Below, in pieces: positions 17,582 to 25,813 of a stretch of 64,000 nt of DNA. A program made the position numbers and the translations under genes. The stretch spans positions 744,001 through 808,000 of the forward strand of contig NC_015151.1 of NCBI RefSeq assembly GCF_000190315.1. Direction: 5' to 3'. Positions within the stretch are counted from its first letter, which is position 1, and the number at the start of each line of letters is the position of its first letter. The DNA comes from Vulcanisaeta moutnovskia 768-28 (GTDB lineage: Archaea > Thermoproteota > Thermoprotei > Thermoproteales > Thermocladiaceae). The notes beneath the pieces were generated by a model that saw nothing but the letters and a program-made list of their open reading frames with translations, did no database searches and was not told the DNA's origin.

Positions 17582-19444
17582 ATGTCTGTTCCTCAAAAGT
17601 ACAGGGGCAGACCTATTGAGGAGTTGATCTCGGCTGGTTATTATGATCCTGAGACTAGGACTGTTCACGTCATCACAGGCACGGAGCTTCACGTACATAG
17701 CCGTGACTGGCAGCTTGAGGGTCCGCTGCGGATGCTTTTTCATGTGCTTGACCCTGCGGTGGCTAAGGACCCGAAGAACCTAATTGTGTACGGTGGTACT
17801 GGCAAGGCTGCGCGCTCGTGGGATGACTTCGAGGCTATTGTAGACTCATTACTAACGATGGATAGTGAGGACACGCTGGTCATACAGAGTGGGCAGCCCG
17901 TGGCCATTTGGAAGCTCGGTAAGCACGCGCCGAGGGTCTTAATGAGCAATGCAATGCTAGTCCCCAAGTGGGCTGATTGGAAGATATTTTGGGAGCTCGA
18001 GGCCAAGGGATTGATAAGCTTTCACCAGATGACGGCTGGCTGCTGGGCATACATCGGCACCCAGGGCATTCTCCAGGGGACTTATGAAACGATTGGGGCG
18101 GCTGCGGATAGGCACTTTGGCGGCTCGCTCGAGGGTAGGTTAGTGGTTAGCGCTGGGCTTGGCAACATGGGTGGTGCACAGCCGCTGGCCATTAAAATGC
18201 TTGGTGGTGTGGCCTTGATAGCTGATGTTGATAAGAGGATGATACAGAGGATGATAGACACAGGCTACCTTGACACGTGGACGGATAACCTGGACAAGGC
18301 CATAGACATGGCACTCGACGCCAAGGAGAGGCGGCAGGCAACGAGTATTGGCGTTCTCGCCAATGCGGTAGATCTACTTGAGAAGTTGGTTAAGGAGAAC
18401 ATAGTCCCCGACATACTCACAGACCAGACGCCCGCCCACGACCCATTATCCTATGTACCCCAGGGACTTACTGTAGAGCAGGCTGAGCAGTTAAGGAGGA
18501 GTGATCCGGAGAAATACATACTATTGGCTAAGGAGACCATGAAGAAGCACGTGCAATTAATGCTTCAGTTACAGGCTAGGGGTGCCGTAACCTTCGAGTA
18601 CGGCAACAACCTCAGGAAGCAGGCATACGATGCTGGTGTTGAGGACGCATTCAAGATACCCGGGCAGATGGAGTACATGAGACCATTGTTTGAGGAGGGT
18701 CGTGGACCATTCAGGTGGACAAGCCTAGTCGGTGATCCAAACGACATATACAAGTTGGACGACGTATTAATAACGCTCTTCGAGAAGAAGAACCCAAGGC
18801 TAGTCAGATGGATCAAGAATGCCCGCCAGTACGTAAAGTTCCAGGGACTACCCGCCAGGGTAGTTTACTTAGGCTATGGAGAGAGGGCTTTGTTTGGCAA
18901 GATCGTTAGTGAGATGGTTAGGAAAGGCGAGCTAAGCGGGCCAATATGGTTTGGCAGAGACCACCTGGATAGTGGTTCTGTAGCATCGCCATTTAGGGAG
19001 ACCGAGGGAATGCTCGACGGCTCAGACGCAATTGGGGACTGGCCAATACTAAACTACGCACTTAACACGGCAGCCGGCGCAACCTGGACATGCTTCCACC
19101 ACGGTGGCGGTGTTGGTATTGGCTACTCCATCCATGCTGGTTTTGGCATGGTTGTTGACGGTACCGAGCTTGCTGAGGAAAAGGCCCTTAGGGTCTTCAC
19201 CGTTGATCCAGGAAGTGGTGTCGTTAGGCATGCACATGCTGGCTATCCGAAATCCCTAATGGTCGCTAGGGAGAAGGGTATTAGAATACCAATCATTGAT
19301 AGGCTTGAGGAGAAGAGTAAGCGCGTGATTGAGGAGGCGTATAAGGAGGGTAGGATTAGTAAGTTCACGTATGACAGGGTCAAGAAGGACCTTCAGGAGT
19401 ATGAAGCTAGGAAACAGAACTACAGAACACCATTCAATACTTAA
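17582..19444 (+). CDS. hutU: Urocanate hydratase
   Basis: Adds water to urocanate to form imidazolonepropionate, second step of histidine degradation, using tightly bound NAD+ as an electrophile. At 620 residues this is a long-form urocanase; bacterial ones are near 555. VYGGTGKAARSW, TAGCWAYIGTQGILQGTYET, the NAD loop SAGLGNMGGAQPLAIKMLGG (190-209), GPFRWTSLVGDP and FHHGGGVGIGYSIHAG are family signatures. Where bacterial enzymes read FCxGxGPFRW, this one has Glu371 in place of the reactive Cys. By eye the gene is richer in G+C than its neighbours, and it lies between degraded genes. ATG 17582 follows an AT-rich element. Confidence 0.93.
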   Translation: MSVPQKYRGRPIEELISAGYYDPETRTVHVITGTELHVHSRDWQLEGPLRMLFHVLDPAVAKDPKNLIVYGGTGKAARSWDDFEAIVDSLLTMDSEDTLVIQSGQPVAIWKLGKHAPRVLMSNAMLVPKWADWKIFWELEAKGLISFHQMTAGCWAYIGTQGILQGTYETIGAAADRHFGGSLEGRLVVSAGLGNMGGAQPLAIKMLGGVALIADVDKRMIQRMIDTGYLDTWTDNLDKAIDMALDAKERRQATSIGVLANAVDLLEKLVKENIVPDILTDQTPAHDPLSYVPQGLTVEQAEQLRRSDPEKYILLAKETMKKHVQLMLQLQARGAVTFEYGNNLRKQAYDAGVEDAFKIPGQMEYMRPLFEEGRGPFRWTSLVGDPNDIYKLDDVLITLFEKKNPRLVRWIKNARQYVKFQGLPARVVYLGYGERALFGKIVSEMVRKGELSGPIWFGRDHLDSGSVASPFRETEGMLDGSDAIGDWPILNYALNTAAGATWTCFHHGGGVGIGYSIHAGFGMVVDGTELAEEKALRVFTVDPGSGVVRHAHAGYPKSLMVAREKGIRIPIIDRLEEKSKRVIEEAYKEGRISKFTYDRVKKDLQEYEARKQNYRTPFNT

Positions 19445-19515
19445 TTACGGCTCCATGATAAAGTATTTAGCGTTTAAACCAGGATGAATTTTATCCTTAT
19501 TATTGGGTCTATTAT

Positions 19516-20298
19516 CTAGTATTTGCCGTAGTACGTTAACCACCCTACGATACCATCAAGTTTATCAACAGCATCAAGTATCTCACTCATTGTTACCTCG
19601 ATTCCGTATTGCCTAAAGCCCGTTATTAGGAATTGAACTGAAGCGTCCCTATTGAACGGAGTTATCGTTAGTTCCTCGATGAATCTCCCGTAAAGTGGTG
19701 ACTTGGGGTTTTCGAGACCTAGAAAACCGTGTAGTAGTCCAACTTCAGAGCCTGTTAATATTACCTTAACATTGCTTAGGTTATCGTATGTATAGGTAAG
19801 TATCTGTGTGAGGTCGACCTTGCCAAATCCCTTTAACATCCTAAGTATTTGGGTCTCATCTATCGCTATTACTATTTGGTATAGGTTTTTAGATAAGGCG
19901 TTTAGTAAATCCACCAGGTAAACGCTCCTCCAATCAACCTCAATATTAGGTTCAATACCACTGCCGAATACGTTTATGCCTCGAATAATCTTCGCGATAT
20001 TCCTAATAACGTTCTCAAGTCGCCACTTAATGGACAACTCAGTTAGACAATTCGATATTAATTAGTAGAACCTTCTTTTCGTGAAGTCATTCTCAAGGGT
20101 CCTAGCGTCAATGTAGCAATACGGTATGTTTACTTCATTTAGGGCAACCCTCAGTACCGATGTCTTGCCGACACGCCTAATTCCGTATATTTCAAGGAAC
20201 CTTGACCTACCCCTTATGAAGTTTAGGATGCTATCTACCTCGTTGTCTCTGTCGAAGAGGCCCTCTCTCCTCGTTTTTGGCTCTATGTCGAATAACAT
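19516..20298 (-). pseudogene. Archaeal AAA-type ATPase pseudogene: internal TAA and truncated C terminus
   Basis: An archaeal-ATPase family protein in one reading frame, interrupted by a single TAA at 20062-20064. The first part has the RREGLFDRDNEVDSI entry and the Walker A-like GIRRVGKTS; after the stop the frame continues unbroken through LISNCLTEL, a Walker B-like IVIAIDE, VILTGSEVGLL and GRFIEELTITPF. Intact members carry another 100 or so residues with a winged helix; here the frame ends soon after GIVGWLTYYG. Thus it has two independent lesions. The stretch after the stop could also be translated from TTG 20037 but would lack the P-loop. Confidence 0.75.
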
Positions 20299-20365
20299 GG
20301 AATACTCACCCCTGTATATAATACACAGGGGTGCTTAAATCCCTGAACCTAGAAAAATGAGTCAG

Positions 20366-20375
20366 CTTTTAAATA
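20366..20375 (+). promoter_or_regulatory. TATA box before the retropepsin-like pseudogene
   Basis: cttttaaata lies 29 nt before ATG 20405. It falls inside the longer open frame starting at 20357, arguing that ATG 20405 was the original start. Confidence 0.4.
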
Positions 20376-20404
20376 CCCTCATTAGTAATACCTTGGTGCA
20401 GCAG

Positions 20405-20937
20405 ATGAGCAGTAAGAAGGAGCTTCCTAAGCTTGAGGTTAAGGGCTTCGTTGGTTATATTAGGTATATTGCTTATTTAGGGACTTATGATGAGTATATT
20501 AGGGGCTTGAGTAGGGATGACCACTTGGTTAAGGATCGTAATAAGAAGGGAAAATAACGAAGTCATTACCTGCGCCCCCGCCAATACTGGGTTTGAAGGT
20601 TTAGGACCTGGTATACTAATGCCTATTGATGTTGCCCAGAGACTTGGGCTTAACCTATCGGGTGGTGATGCTGAGGTTTACGCCATTCGTACGGCTTCAG
20701 GGATTGCCCCCAATATATCGTTTTAGGGAGAGCATCAACGTTAAGGTGTTAGTCAGTGATAGAGATACGCCCATCGTTAGGTTGATACCCATTGTTTCTG
20801 AGTCTGTGGATTACGTACTTCTTAGTGATAAGGCTTTAACGGAGTTAGGCATAGTGATTATTGACGCGAGTAATGGCATTTGGTGCTTTAGGGATGAGTT
20901 AGGAAGGGCCTTTAGGGCCTCATGCACGCCTGGTTAG
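20405..20937 (+). pseudogene. Retropepsin-like (clan AA aspartic protease-like) pseudogene, two frameshifts
   Basis: Three overlapping frames together read as one protein of about 175 residues. The first runs from ATG 20405 through LPKLEVKGFVGYIRY; the second, after a shift near 20545, holds APANTGFEGLGPGILMPIDVA; the third, after a shift near 20712, continues as RESINVKVLVSDRDTPIVRLIPI and ends at TAG 20935-20937. The NTGFEG...LMP block matches the DTG loop of archaeal aspartic-protease-like proteins, with Asn at the catalytic Asp. The 3' end overlaps the convergent ferritin-VIT gene by 4 nt. It is probably non-functional. Confidence 0.6.
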
Positions 20938-22061
20938 GTTATTGCTACGTGTAATATTTGATGCGCTATTGTGCCTATTGTGTATGTGGCTGCAGCTGCA
21001 CCTAGGGATAGTAATATGTTCATAGCCATTGTATGGGCTATACGGCCGCTTCCTGATATTGCCGTTAATAGGCCACTTATGGCCTGTGCTAGAGCCACGA
21101 GCACTATCGATATGTATAGTGAGCCTACGTTGCCGATTATGTGGCCTAGTAATGGGAATGGCGCTATTACGAGTAATGCACCTATTAGGTAGAATATGCC
21201 CGTGTATAGGGCTGATTTCCCAGGGTTCTCGAGCGCCTCTTCGGATAGGCCAATCTCGCTTACTTCCGTTATCCTTTTGCTTATGTTCACATCTGTTGAT
21301 AAGCTGGGGGCTATTTCACTAGCTGTTTTTTCGCCAATACCCATTTTATTTAGGGCATTCTTAACCCTCCTGGTTCTATCCTCTATGTCAAGGTTCTCGA
21401 GTTCTATATCTATCTTTGACAACATGGTCTCCCTAATATCCCTCTGGGCCTTTGTCGACATATAAGCGCCTACGGCCATTGAAAGCGTGCCCGCAGTACC
21501 AACTATTAGGCCAGCCAGTGTTATGAGTATGGGATTAGCAACGACAGGGGCTAAACCAGCCACTGCAGCTAACACCTCCACTAGACCATCGCTCATTCCG
21601 TACATGGCATCCCTAATATTATCGATGAATGCTTCGAACCTCGACTCTTCCTCCTTAAAGACCTCCTCATGCGAGACCTCATCAAGTAGTATCTCCCTAA
21701 GCCTATCTGTATATGGGCCAAGCGCATTCTTCCTAACCATCTCACCATACCTCTCAATAGCCTCAACCTCCGCACTCTCCCTCAACTTAACGAGAAAACC
21801 AAGCCCAAATAACCTCCTAATTAATACTGAGAACATGACTGAGAACCTGGAGGACCTTACATTACTAACATCAATACCTACTTGATCAGCAATAAATCTC
21901 CAGAACTCAGCGTGGCTAGTCTCGTACTGTGATAACTTTAACAATTCCTTTCTTAATTCCTCATTATTCTCAATCTTAGCGAGTGCTGCGTAGATCTCAG
22001 CATCCGTTAGCTCATCCTTATAATTCTCAATGACCTCATCTTTGCTAAGTCTTAACTGCAT
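20934..22061 (-). CDS. Ferritin-like / VIT1-CCC1 family iron or manganese transporter fusion
   Basis: Two domains. Residues 1 to about 145 form a rubrerythrin-like four-helix bundle with ExxH pairs (YETSHAEFW, LLDEVSHEEVF) and further glutamates in YKDELTDAEIY and ESAEVEAIERYGE, expected to bind a di-iron site. The rest matches the VIT1/CCC1 membrane transporter, with MYGMSDGLVEVLAAVAGLA, AGTLSMAVGAYMSTKAQRDI and a C-terminal pair of helices. Members with this fusion (MbfA-like) export or sequester Fe2+/Mn2+ and protect against metal and peroxide stress. ATG 22061 starts close to the acidic first helix, as in the family. Confidence 0.85.
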   Translation of the reverse strand: MQLRLSKDEVIENYKDELTDAEIYAALAKIENNEELRKELLKLSQYETSHAEFWRFIADQVGIDVSNVRSSRFSVMFSVLIRRLFGLGFLVKLRESAEVEAIERYGEMVRKNALGPYTDRLREILLDEVSHEEVFKEEESRFEAFIDNIRDAMYGMSDGLVEVLAAVAGLAPVVANPILITLAGLIVGTAGTLSMAVGAYMSTKAQRDIRETMLSKIDIELENLDIEDRTRRVKNALNKMGIGEKTASEIAPSLSTDVNISKRITEVSEIGLSEEALENPGKSALYTGIFYLIGALLVIAPFPLLGHIIGNVGSLYISIVLVALAQAISGLLTAISGSGRIAHTMAMNILLSLGAAAATYTIGTIAHQILHVAIT

Positions 22062-22141
22062 CTATCACCTACGTAAGTACTTGGTTTATTAAATCTATAT
22101 TCTGGGATAATTTATAAAGGAAATTAGAAATAGTTCGCTGT

Positions 22142-23371
22142 ATGGTATTTCCACTGGATGGTTTACAGGACTATCAATTAATATTTAAGCCGGAACATGA
22201 GATCCTAAGGAAGAGCATTAGGGAGTTTCTCGAGAGAGAGGTTTCTCCTCATGCCCTTGAGTTTGATGATAAGGATGAAGTACCTAGAGACATATTAAGA
22301 AAGCTTGGGGAACAGGGATTGTGGGGTATTGGCATTGATGAGAGCCTTGGTGGTCAGGGTGGCGATACAGTATCAGCGGTCATATTGATGGAGGAGTTGA
22401 GCAGGGTAGCACCGCCTCTGGCCGTTATCCGCGGTACCAATGACTTATTCGTAACGCCCCTTCTCCTCTTTGGTAGTGATGAGTTGAGGAGGAAGTACGT
22501 ACCACCAATAGCTAGGGGTGAGGCCTTTGGTGCCCATGCCATGACGGAACCATGTTGCGGTAGTGATGTTGCAGGTATACAGACGAAGGCTGTTAGGAGG
22601 GGTGATAGGTGGATTATTAATGGTAGGAAGATCTTCATTAGTAATGCCGACATTGCTGATTACATAATGGTCTTTGCAAGGACAAGCGAGCCGCAACCAA
22701 ATAGGCGTTGGTTTGGGATATCAGCCTTCATAGTTGAGAAGGGAACTCCTGGACTTAAGATTGGTGCTAAGTTTGAGAAGAGGGGTTTGAGAGGTAGTCA
22801 TGCTGTGGAGGTTATTTTTGATGATGTTGAGGTTTCCGACGAGAATAGGGTTGGTGATGTTGGCATGGGTTTCATAATAGCCATGGAGACCTACGACAGG
22901 ACCAGGGTTGGTGTTGCGGCGCAGGCACTTGGCATGGCACAGGCGGCCTTTGAGAAGGCCTTCCAGTACTCATTACAGCGCACGGCCTTTGGTCAGTACC
23001 TAGCCAGTTTTGAAGCCATACAATTTGGCCTTGCTGAGATGATGGCTGAGTTGATGACGGCGAGGTATCTAACGTACTTAGCGGCTTACCTGGCTGACCA
23101 GGGTAGGGAGGAGTTTAAGTATGTGGCTAGTCTGGCGAAGTTTTATACCACTGAGGCTGCGGAGAAAATAGTTTCTAAGGCAATTGATGTTCATGGTGGT
23201 GTCGGTGTAATTCATGAGACTGGTATAGAGAGGTTTCTTAGGGATGTTAAGATAACGGAGATTTACGAGGGTGCCAATAACATTCAGAGAGTTGTGGCCT
23301 TTAGACAGTTGATAAGGACGTTGACGAAGAAGGGCATTCTAAATCCTGATGTTGCTAAATCAATAACTTAG
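22142..23371 (+). CDS. Acyl-CoA dehydrogenase
   Basis: FAD-dependent alpha,beta-dehydrogenation of an acyl-CoA. 409 residues with the N-terminal helical domain, the middle barrel signature HAMTEPCCGSDVAGIQTKA and WIINGRKIFISNADIADY, DRTRVGVAAQALGMAQAAFEKA, QYSLQRTAFGQYLASFEAIQF, and the C-terminal DVHGGVGVIHETGIERFLRD. The Glu in IYEGANNIQR is at the usual catalytic-base position. The substrate chain length or branching cannot be read here; an amino-acid-derived acyl-CoA is possible. Convergent with the nitrilase-family gene, overlapping by 4 nt. Confidence 0.9.
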   Translation: MVFPLDGLQDYQLIFKPEHEILRKSIREFLEREVSPHALEFDDKDEVPRDILRKLGEQGLWGIGIDESLGGQGGDTVSAVILMEELSRVAPPLAVIRGTNDLFVTPLLLFGSDELRRKYVPPIARGEAFGAHAMTEPCCGSDVAGIQTKAVRRGDRWIINGRKIFISNADIADYIMVFARTSEPQPNRRWFGISAFIVEKGTPGLKIGAKFEKRGLRGSHAVEVIFDDVEVSDENRVGDVGMGFIIAMETYDRTRVGVAAQALGMAQAAFEKAFQYSLQRTAFGQYLASFEAIQFGLAEMMAELMTARYLTYLAAYLADQGREEFKYVASLAKFYTTEAAEKIVSKAIDVHGGVGVIHETGIERFLRDVKITEIYEGANNIQRVVAFRQLIRTLTKKGILNPDVAKSIT

Positions 23372-24162
23372 GCATTAGTCACGCTTATTAAAACATTATT
23401 TATCAGATATTCATTTCTTAGGTCATTGATATACCCCCTTCGGGAACGTGCATACTCAATCTCATTATAATTAAGGACAGCCGTAAATAGTCCCTCAATA
23501 CCTGGTTCAATAATTAATACGAACTCGCCGTTAGGTGACGTTATAAAACTACCACCGAGTACATCACGGTTATCTGGATACTTATACCCTGTACCCATGG
23601 CTGATGCGAAGTATGCCGAGTTCTCAAATGCCCTTACTAGGCCTAGGCTTCTCCATAGGGGTACTCTATCAATGCTTATGCTGCTGGGGTTAGCTATTAT
23701 GTCTATGCCGTGCTTAGCCATTAGCCTGGTTAATTCAGGATATAGTACATCAACACATATTATGCAGCCTATGTACCAATCATTTATTTTAATAATGCCA
23801 AGTCTATTGCCATTACTTATTTCTGCTCTCTCGCCAGTTGCCCTAGATGGATAAATCTTTTCCGAGTAATTAACGAGCCCCTTCTCATTGATCATGGGGC
23901 ATATACTTACATTCCTATTGTTGGTATTAACGTAAACAGCACCACCAATTATTAAGGCACCTGTGTTATTAGCGAGTTCCTTAAGCAGGCTTACGTATTC
24001 ATTGAATTCCTCACTACTAAGTACCTTTACTCCAACCCAGTTTTCAGGTAGGATTATTAAATCCGTTGATAGATCCCTAGTTTTAGCCCTTAACCACGCA
24101 ACGCCCTCATTATAGTTATTAAATCTCCTCGTTTGAGCAATAGCTACCTTAAGCCTATCCAT
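23368..24162 (-). CDS. Nitrilase-superfamily carbon-nitrogen hydrolase
   Basis: 264 residues with the complete Glu-Lys-Cys triad: Glu40 in ILPENW, Lys102 in YSEKIYPS and Cys136 in GCIICVDVLYPEL. These enzymes hydrolyse amides or carbamoyl groups and are usually cytoplasmic oligomers. The substrate is not evident. Since HutG would release formamide, an amidase is worth testing for that role, but nothing in the sequence ties it to formamide. It lies 4 nt downstream of the Elp3 gene on the same strand, so the two are probably cotranscribed. Confidence 0.85.
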   Translation of the reverse strand: MDRLKVAIAQTRRFNNYNEGVAWLRAKTRDLSTDLIILPENWVGVKVLSSEEFNEYVSLLKELANNTGALIIGGAVYVNTNNRNVSICPMINEKGLVNYSEKIYPSRATGERAEISNGNRLGIIKINDWYIGCIICVDVLYPELTRLMAKHGIDIIANPSSISIDRVPLWRSLGLVRAFENSAYFASAMGTGYKYPDNRDVLGGSFITSPNGEFVLIIEPGIEGLFTAVLNYNEIEYARSRRGYINDLRNEYLINNVLISVTNA

Positions 24163-24166
24163 ATAC

Positions 24167-25693
24167 TTAACCCATTATTAAACTCTCATTACTTGAAGAT
24201 TGATCATTCAGGTTGGGTTCTGTCAATATTGACTTTCTAAGGTCCTTAAACATATAGAAACTCCCTGGATACTTCCTATAACCAAGCATTCTATAGTACT
24301 CCCTAACGCCGACACCTGATATAACGAGCATCCTATAGGCATTAAACTCCTCAAGAGTTATGTGCTCAGCCCTCGCCATCAATGCCCTACCAATACCACG
24401 ATGTTGCCACCAAAACAAATCAGTGGTCTTACTACCAATTGGTAGTTCAGGACCATAAACATGTAATTCCCTAATCAATGCAGTCCTCCCAACCTTTATC
24501 TCAGGCCTATGCGCATTAGCACTTGGTATCCTAAGCCTCAGTATTCCGTAGAGCGTGTCCTCATCATCAGTAGCCTCTAGGAACACCTCATGACCACTCG
24601 ATGCCTCATAATCAATCCTATTAATCATTAGTCTCCTCGGTGTTGGTACTAGGCCCTTCTTTATGTACTTATGACCAACCTCACGGCACCTAATCTCCAC
24701 ACAATTAAGGCCTAGTTCCTCCATATCCTTAAGCACTACTTCTCTCATATTACCTATTTTTGGCCCATCAACAACCCAGTGAAGTGGTATGTCCCTACCA
24801 AACCTCATAACCCTGACCCATCTGGGTATTGAAGCCATGATACGGGCCAGGAGCCAGTGCCAAGTCTCCTCATCATAACTCCTATAAAGGCCCTTTAACC
24901 ACTCCTCGTATAACTCGGTGTCCTTTACCACAAAGGTTGGGTAAACCTTAATGCAGTCGGGCATGAAGCTTGGGTCACTGAATATTGTCTTTACCATCTC
25001 GAGATCCCTATCTGGTGTTGATCCAGGGAGCCCTGGCATTATGTGGTAGCAGACCTTATAGGCAGAGTCCTTTAGATACTGGGTCGCTTCAATGACTTCC
25101 TTAACACCATGACCCCTCTTAACTCTCTTAAGTACATCATCGTATATAGACTGAACACCAATCTCAACCCTAGTAAAGCCGAGTCTCAGCATAATATCTA
25201 TGTGCTTAGGCTTCACGAAGTCCGGCCTAGTCTCTAGTTCGAGAGCTACAACTCTAATTCTTGCCTTCTCATTGCGTTTATGTTCATACTCAATACTGGT
25301 ATTATCAATGGATTCCGTGCCTATGAATGGATAATCATTAACAGCCTTGAATGCATTGCCAACAAACCACTCAAGGTATGACTCAGGCAGTGAGGTCACT
25401 GTGCCGCCCATTATTATTAGCTCAACCTTAGATACTGGATGATGAAGAGCTTCGTATTGCCTTATCCTAGCCACCACCTGCTTGTATGGATCGTAATTCA
25501 ATGGTGCTGCCCGTAATACCACAGGCGAGTCCGGGAGGTAACTCTTTGGCGTGTTTGTCTTTTTTCCACCTGGGCAGTATATGCAATTGAATGGGCATGC
25601 CACGGGCTCAACCATTATGGCAATTGGAACTACCCCAGATATCGTCCTAGTGGGCTTTAATCTATTAAGTAATGCATTACTTAGGCTATTCAT
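24167..25693 (-). CDS. elp3: Elp3-type tRNA uridine(34) carboxymethyl-forming acetyltransferase
   Basis: Builds the cm5U modification on wobble uridine 34, using radical SAM chemistry and acetyl-CoA. 508 residues. The N-terminal half has the Elp3 cluster motif CPFNCIYCPGGKKTNTPKSY, MGGTVTSLPESY and GVQSIYDDVLKRVKRGH, which are specific to Elp3 rather than other radical SAM proteins. The C-terminal part is a GNAT domain with WWQHRGIGRALMARAE as acetyl-CoA binding loop. Single-subunit Elp3 is normal in archaea. Cotranscription with the downstream amidase-like gene is likely. Confidence 0.95.
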   Translation of the reverse strand: MNSLSNALLNRLKPTRTISGVVPIAIMVEPVACPFNCIYCPGGKKTNTPKSYLPDSPVVLRAAPLNYDPYKQVVARIRQYEALHHPVSKVELIIMGGTVTSLPESYLEWFVGNAFKAVNDYPFIGTESIDNTSIEYEHKRNEKARIRVVALELETRPDFVKPKHIDIMLRLGFTRVEIGVQSIYDDVLKRVKRGHGVKEVIEATQYLKDSAYKVCYHIMPGLPGSTPDRDLEMVKTIFSDPSFMPDCIKVYPTFVVKDTELYEEWLKGLYRSYDEETWHWLLARIMASIPRWVRVMRFGRDIPLHWVVDGPKIGNMREVVLKDMEELGLNCVEIRCREVGHKYIKKGLVPTPRRLMINRIDYEASSGHEVFLEATDDEDTLYGILRLRIPSANAHRPEIKVGRTALIRELHVYGPELPIGSKTTDLFWWQHRGIGRALMARAEHITLEEFNAYRMLVISGVGVREYYRMLGYRKYPGSFYMFKDLRKSILTEPNLNDQSSSNESLIMG

Positions 25694-25813
25694 TACCTGC
25701 AGCTATAGGTCCTTTATGGGTCTTTAAAACGCTTTCATCATTTATAGCAGGTAATTTAATATTGATCGCATCATAGGTTTTTAAACCAAGTAGTGATGTT
25801 TTAATTGATATAG

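Noticed and set aside
20357-20404. Upstream start for the retropepsin-like pseudogene
   Set aside because: A TATA box lies within this stretch, so ATG 20405 is the better start.
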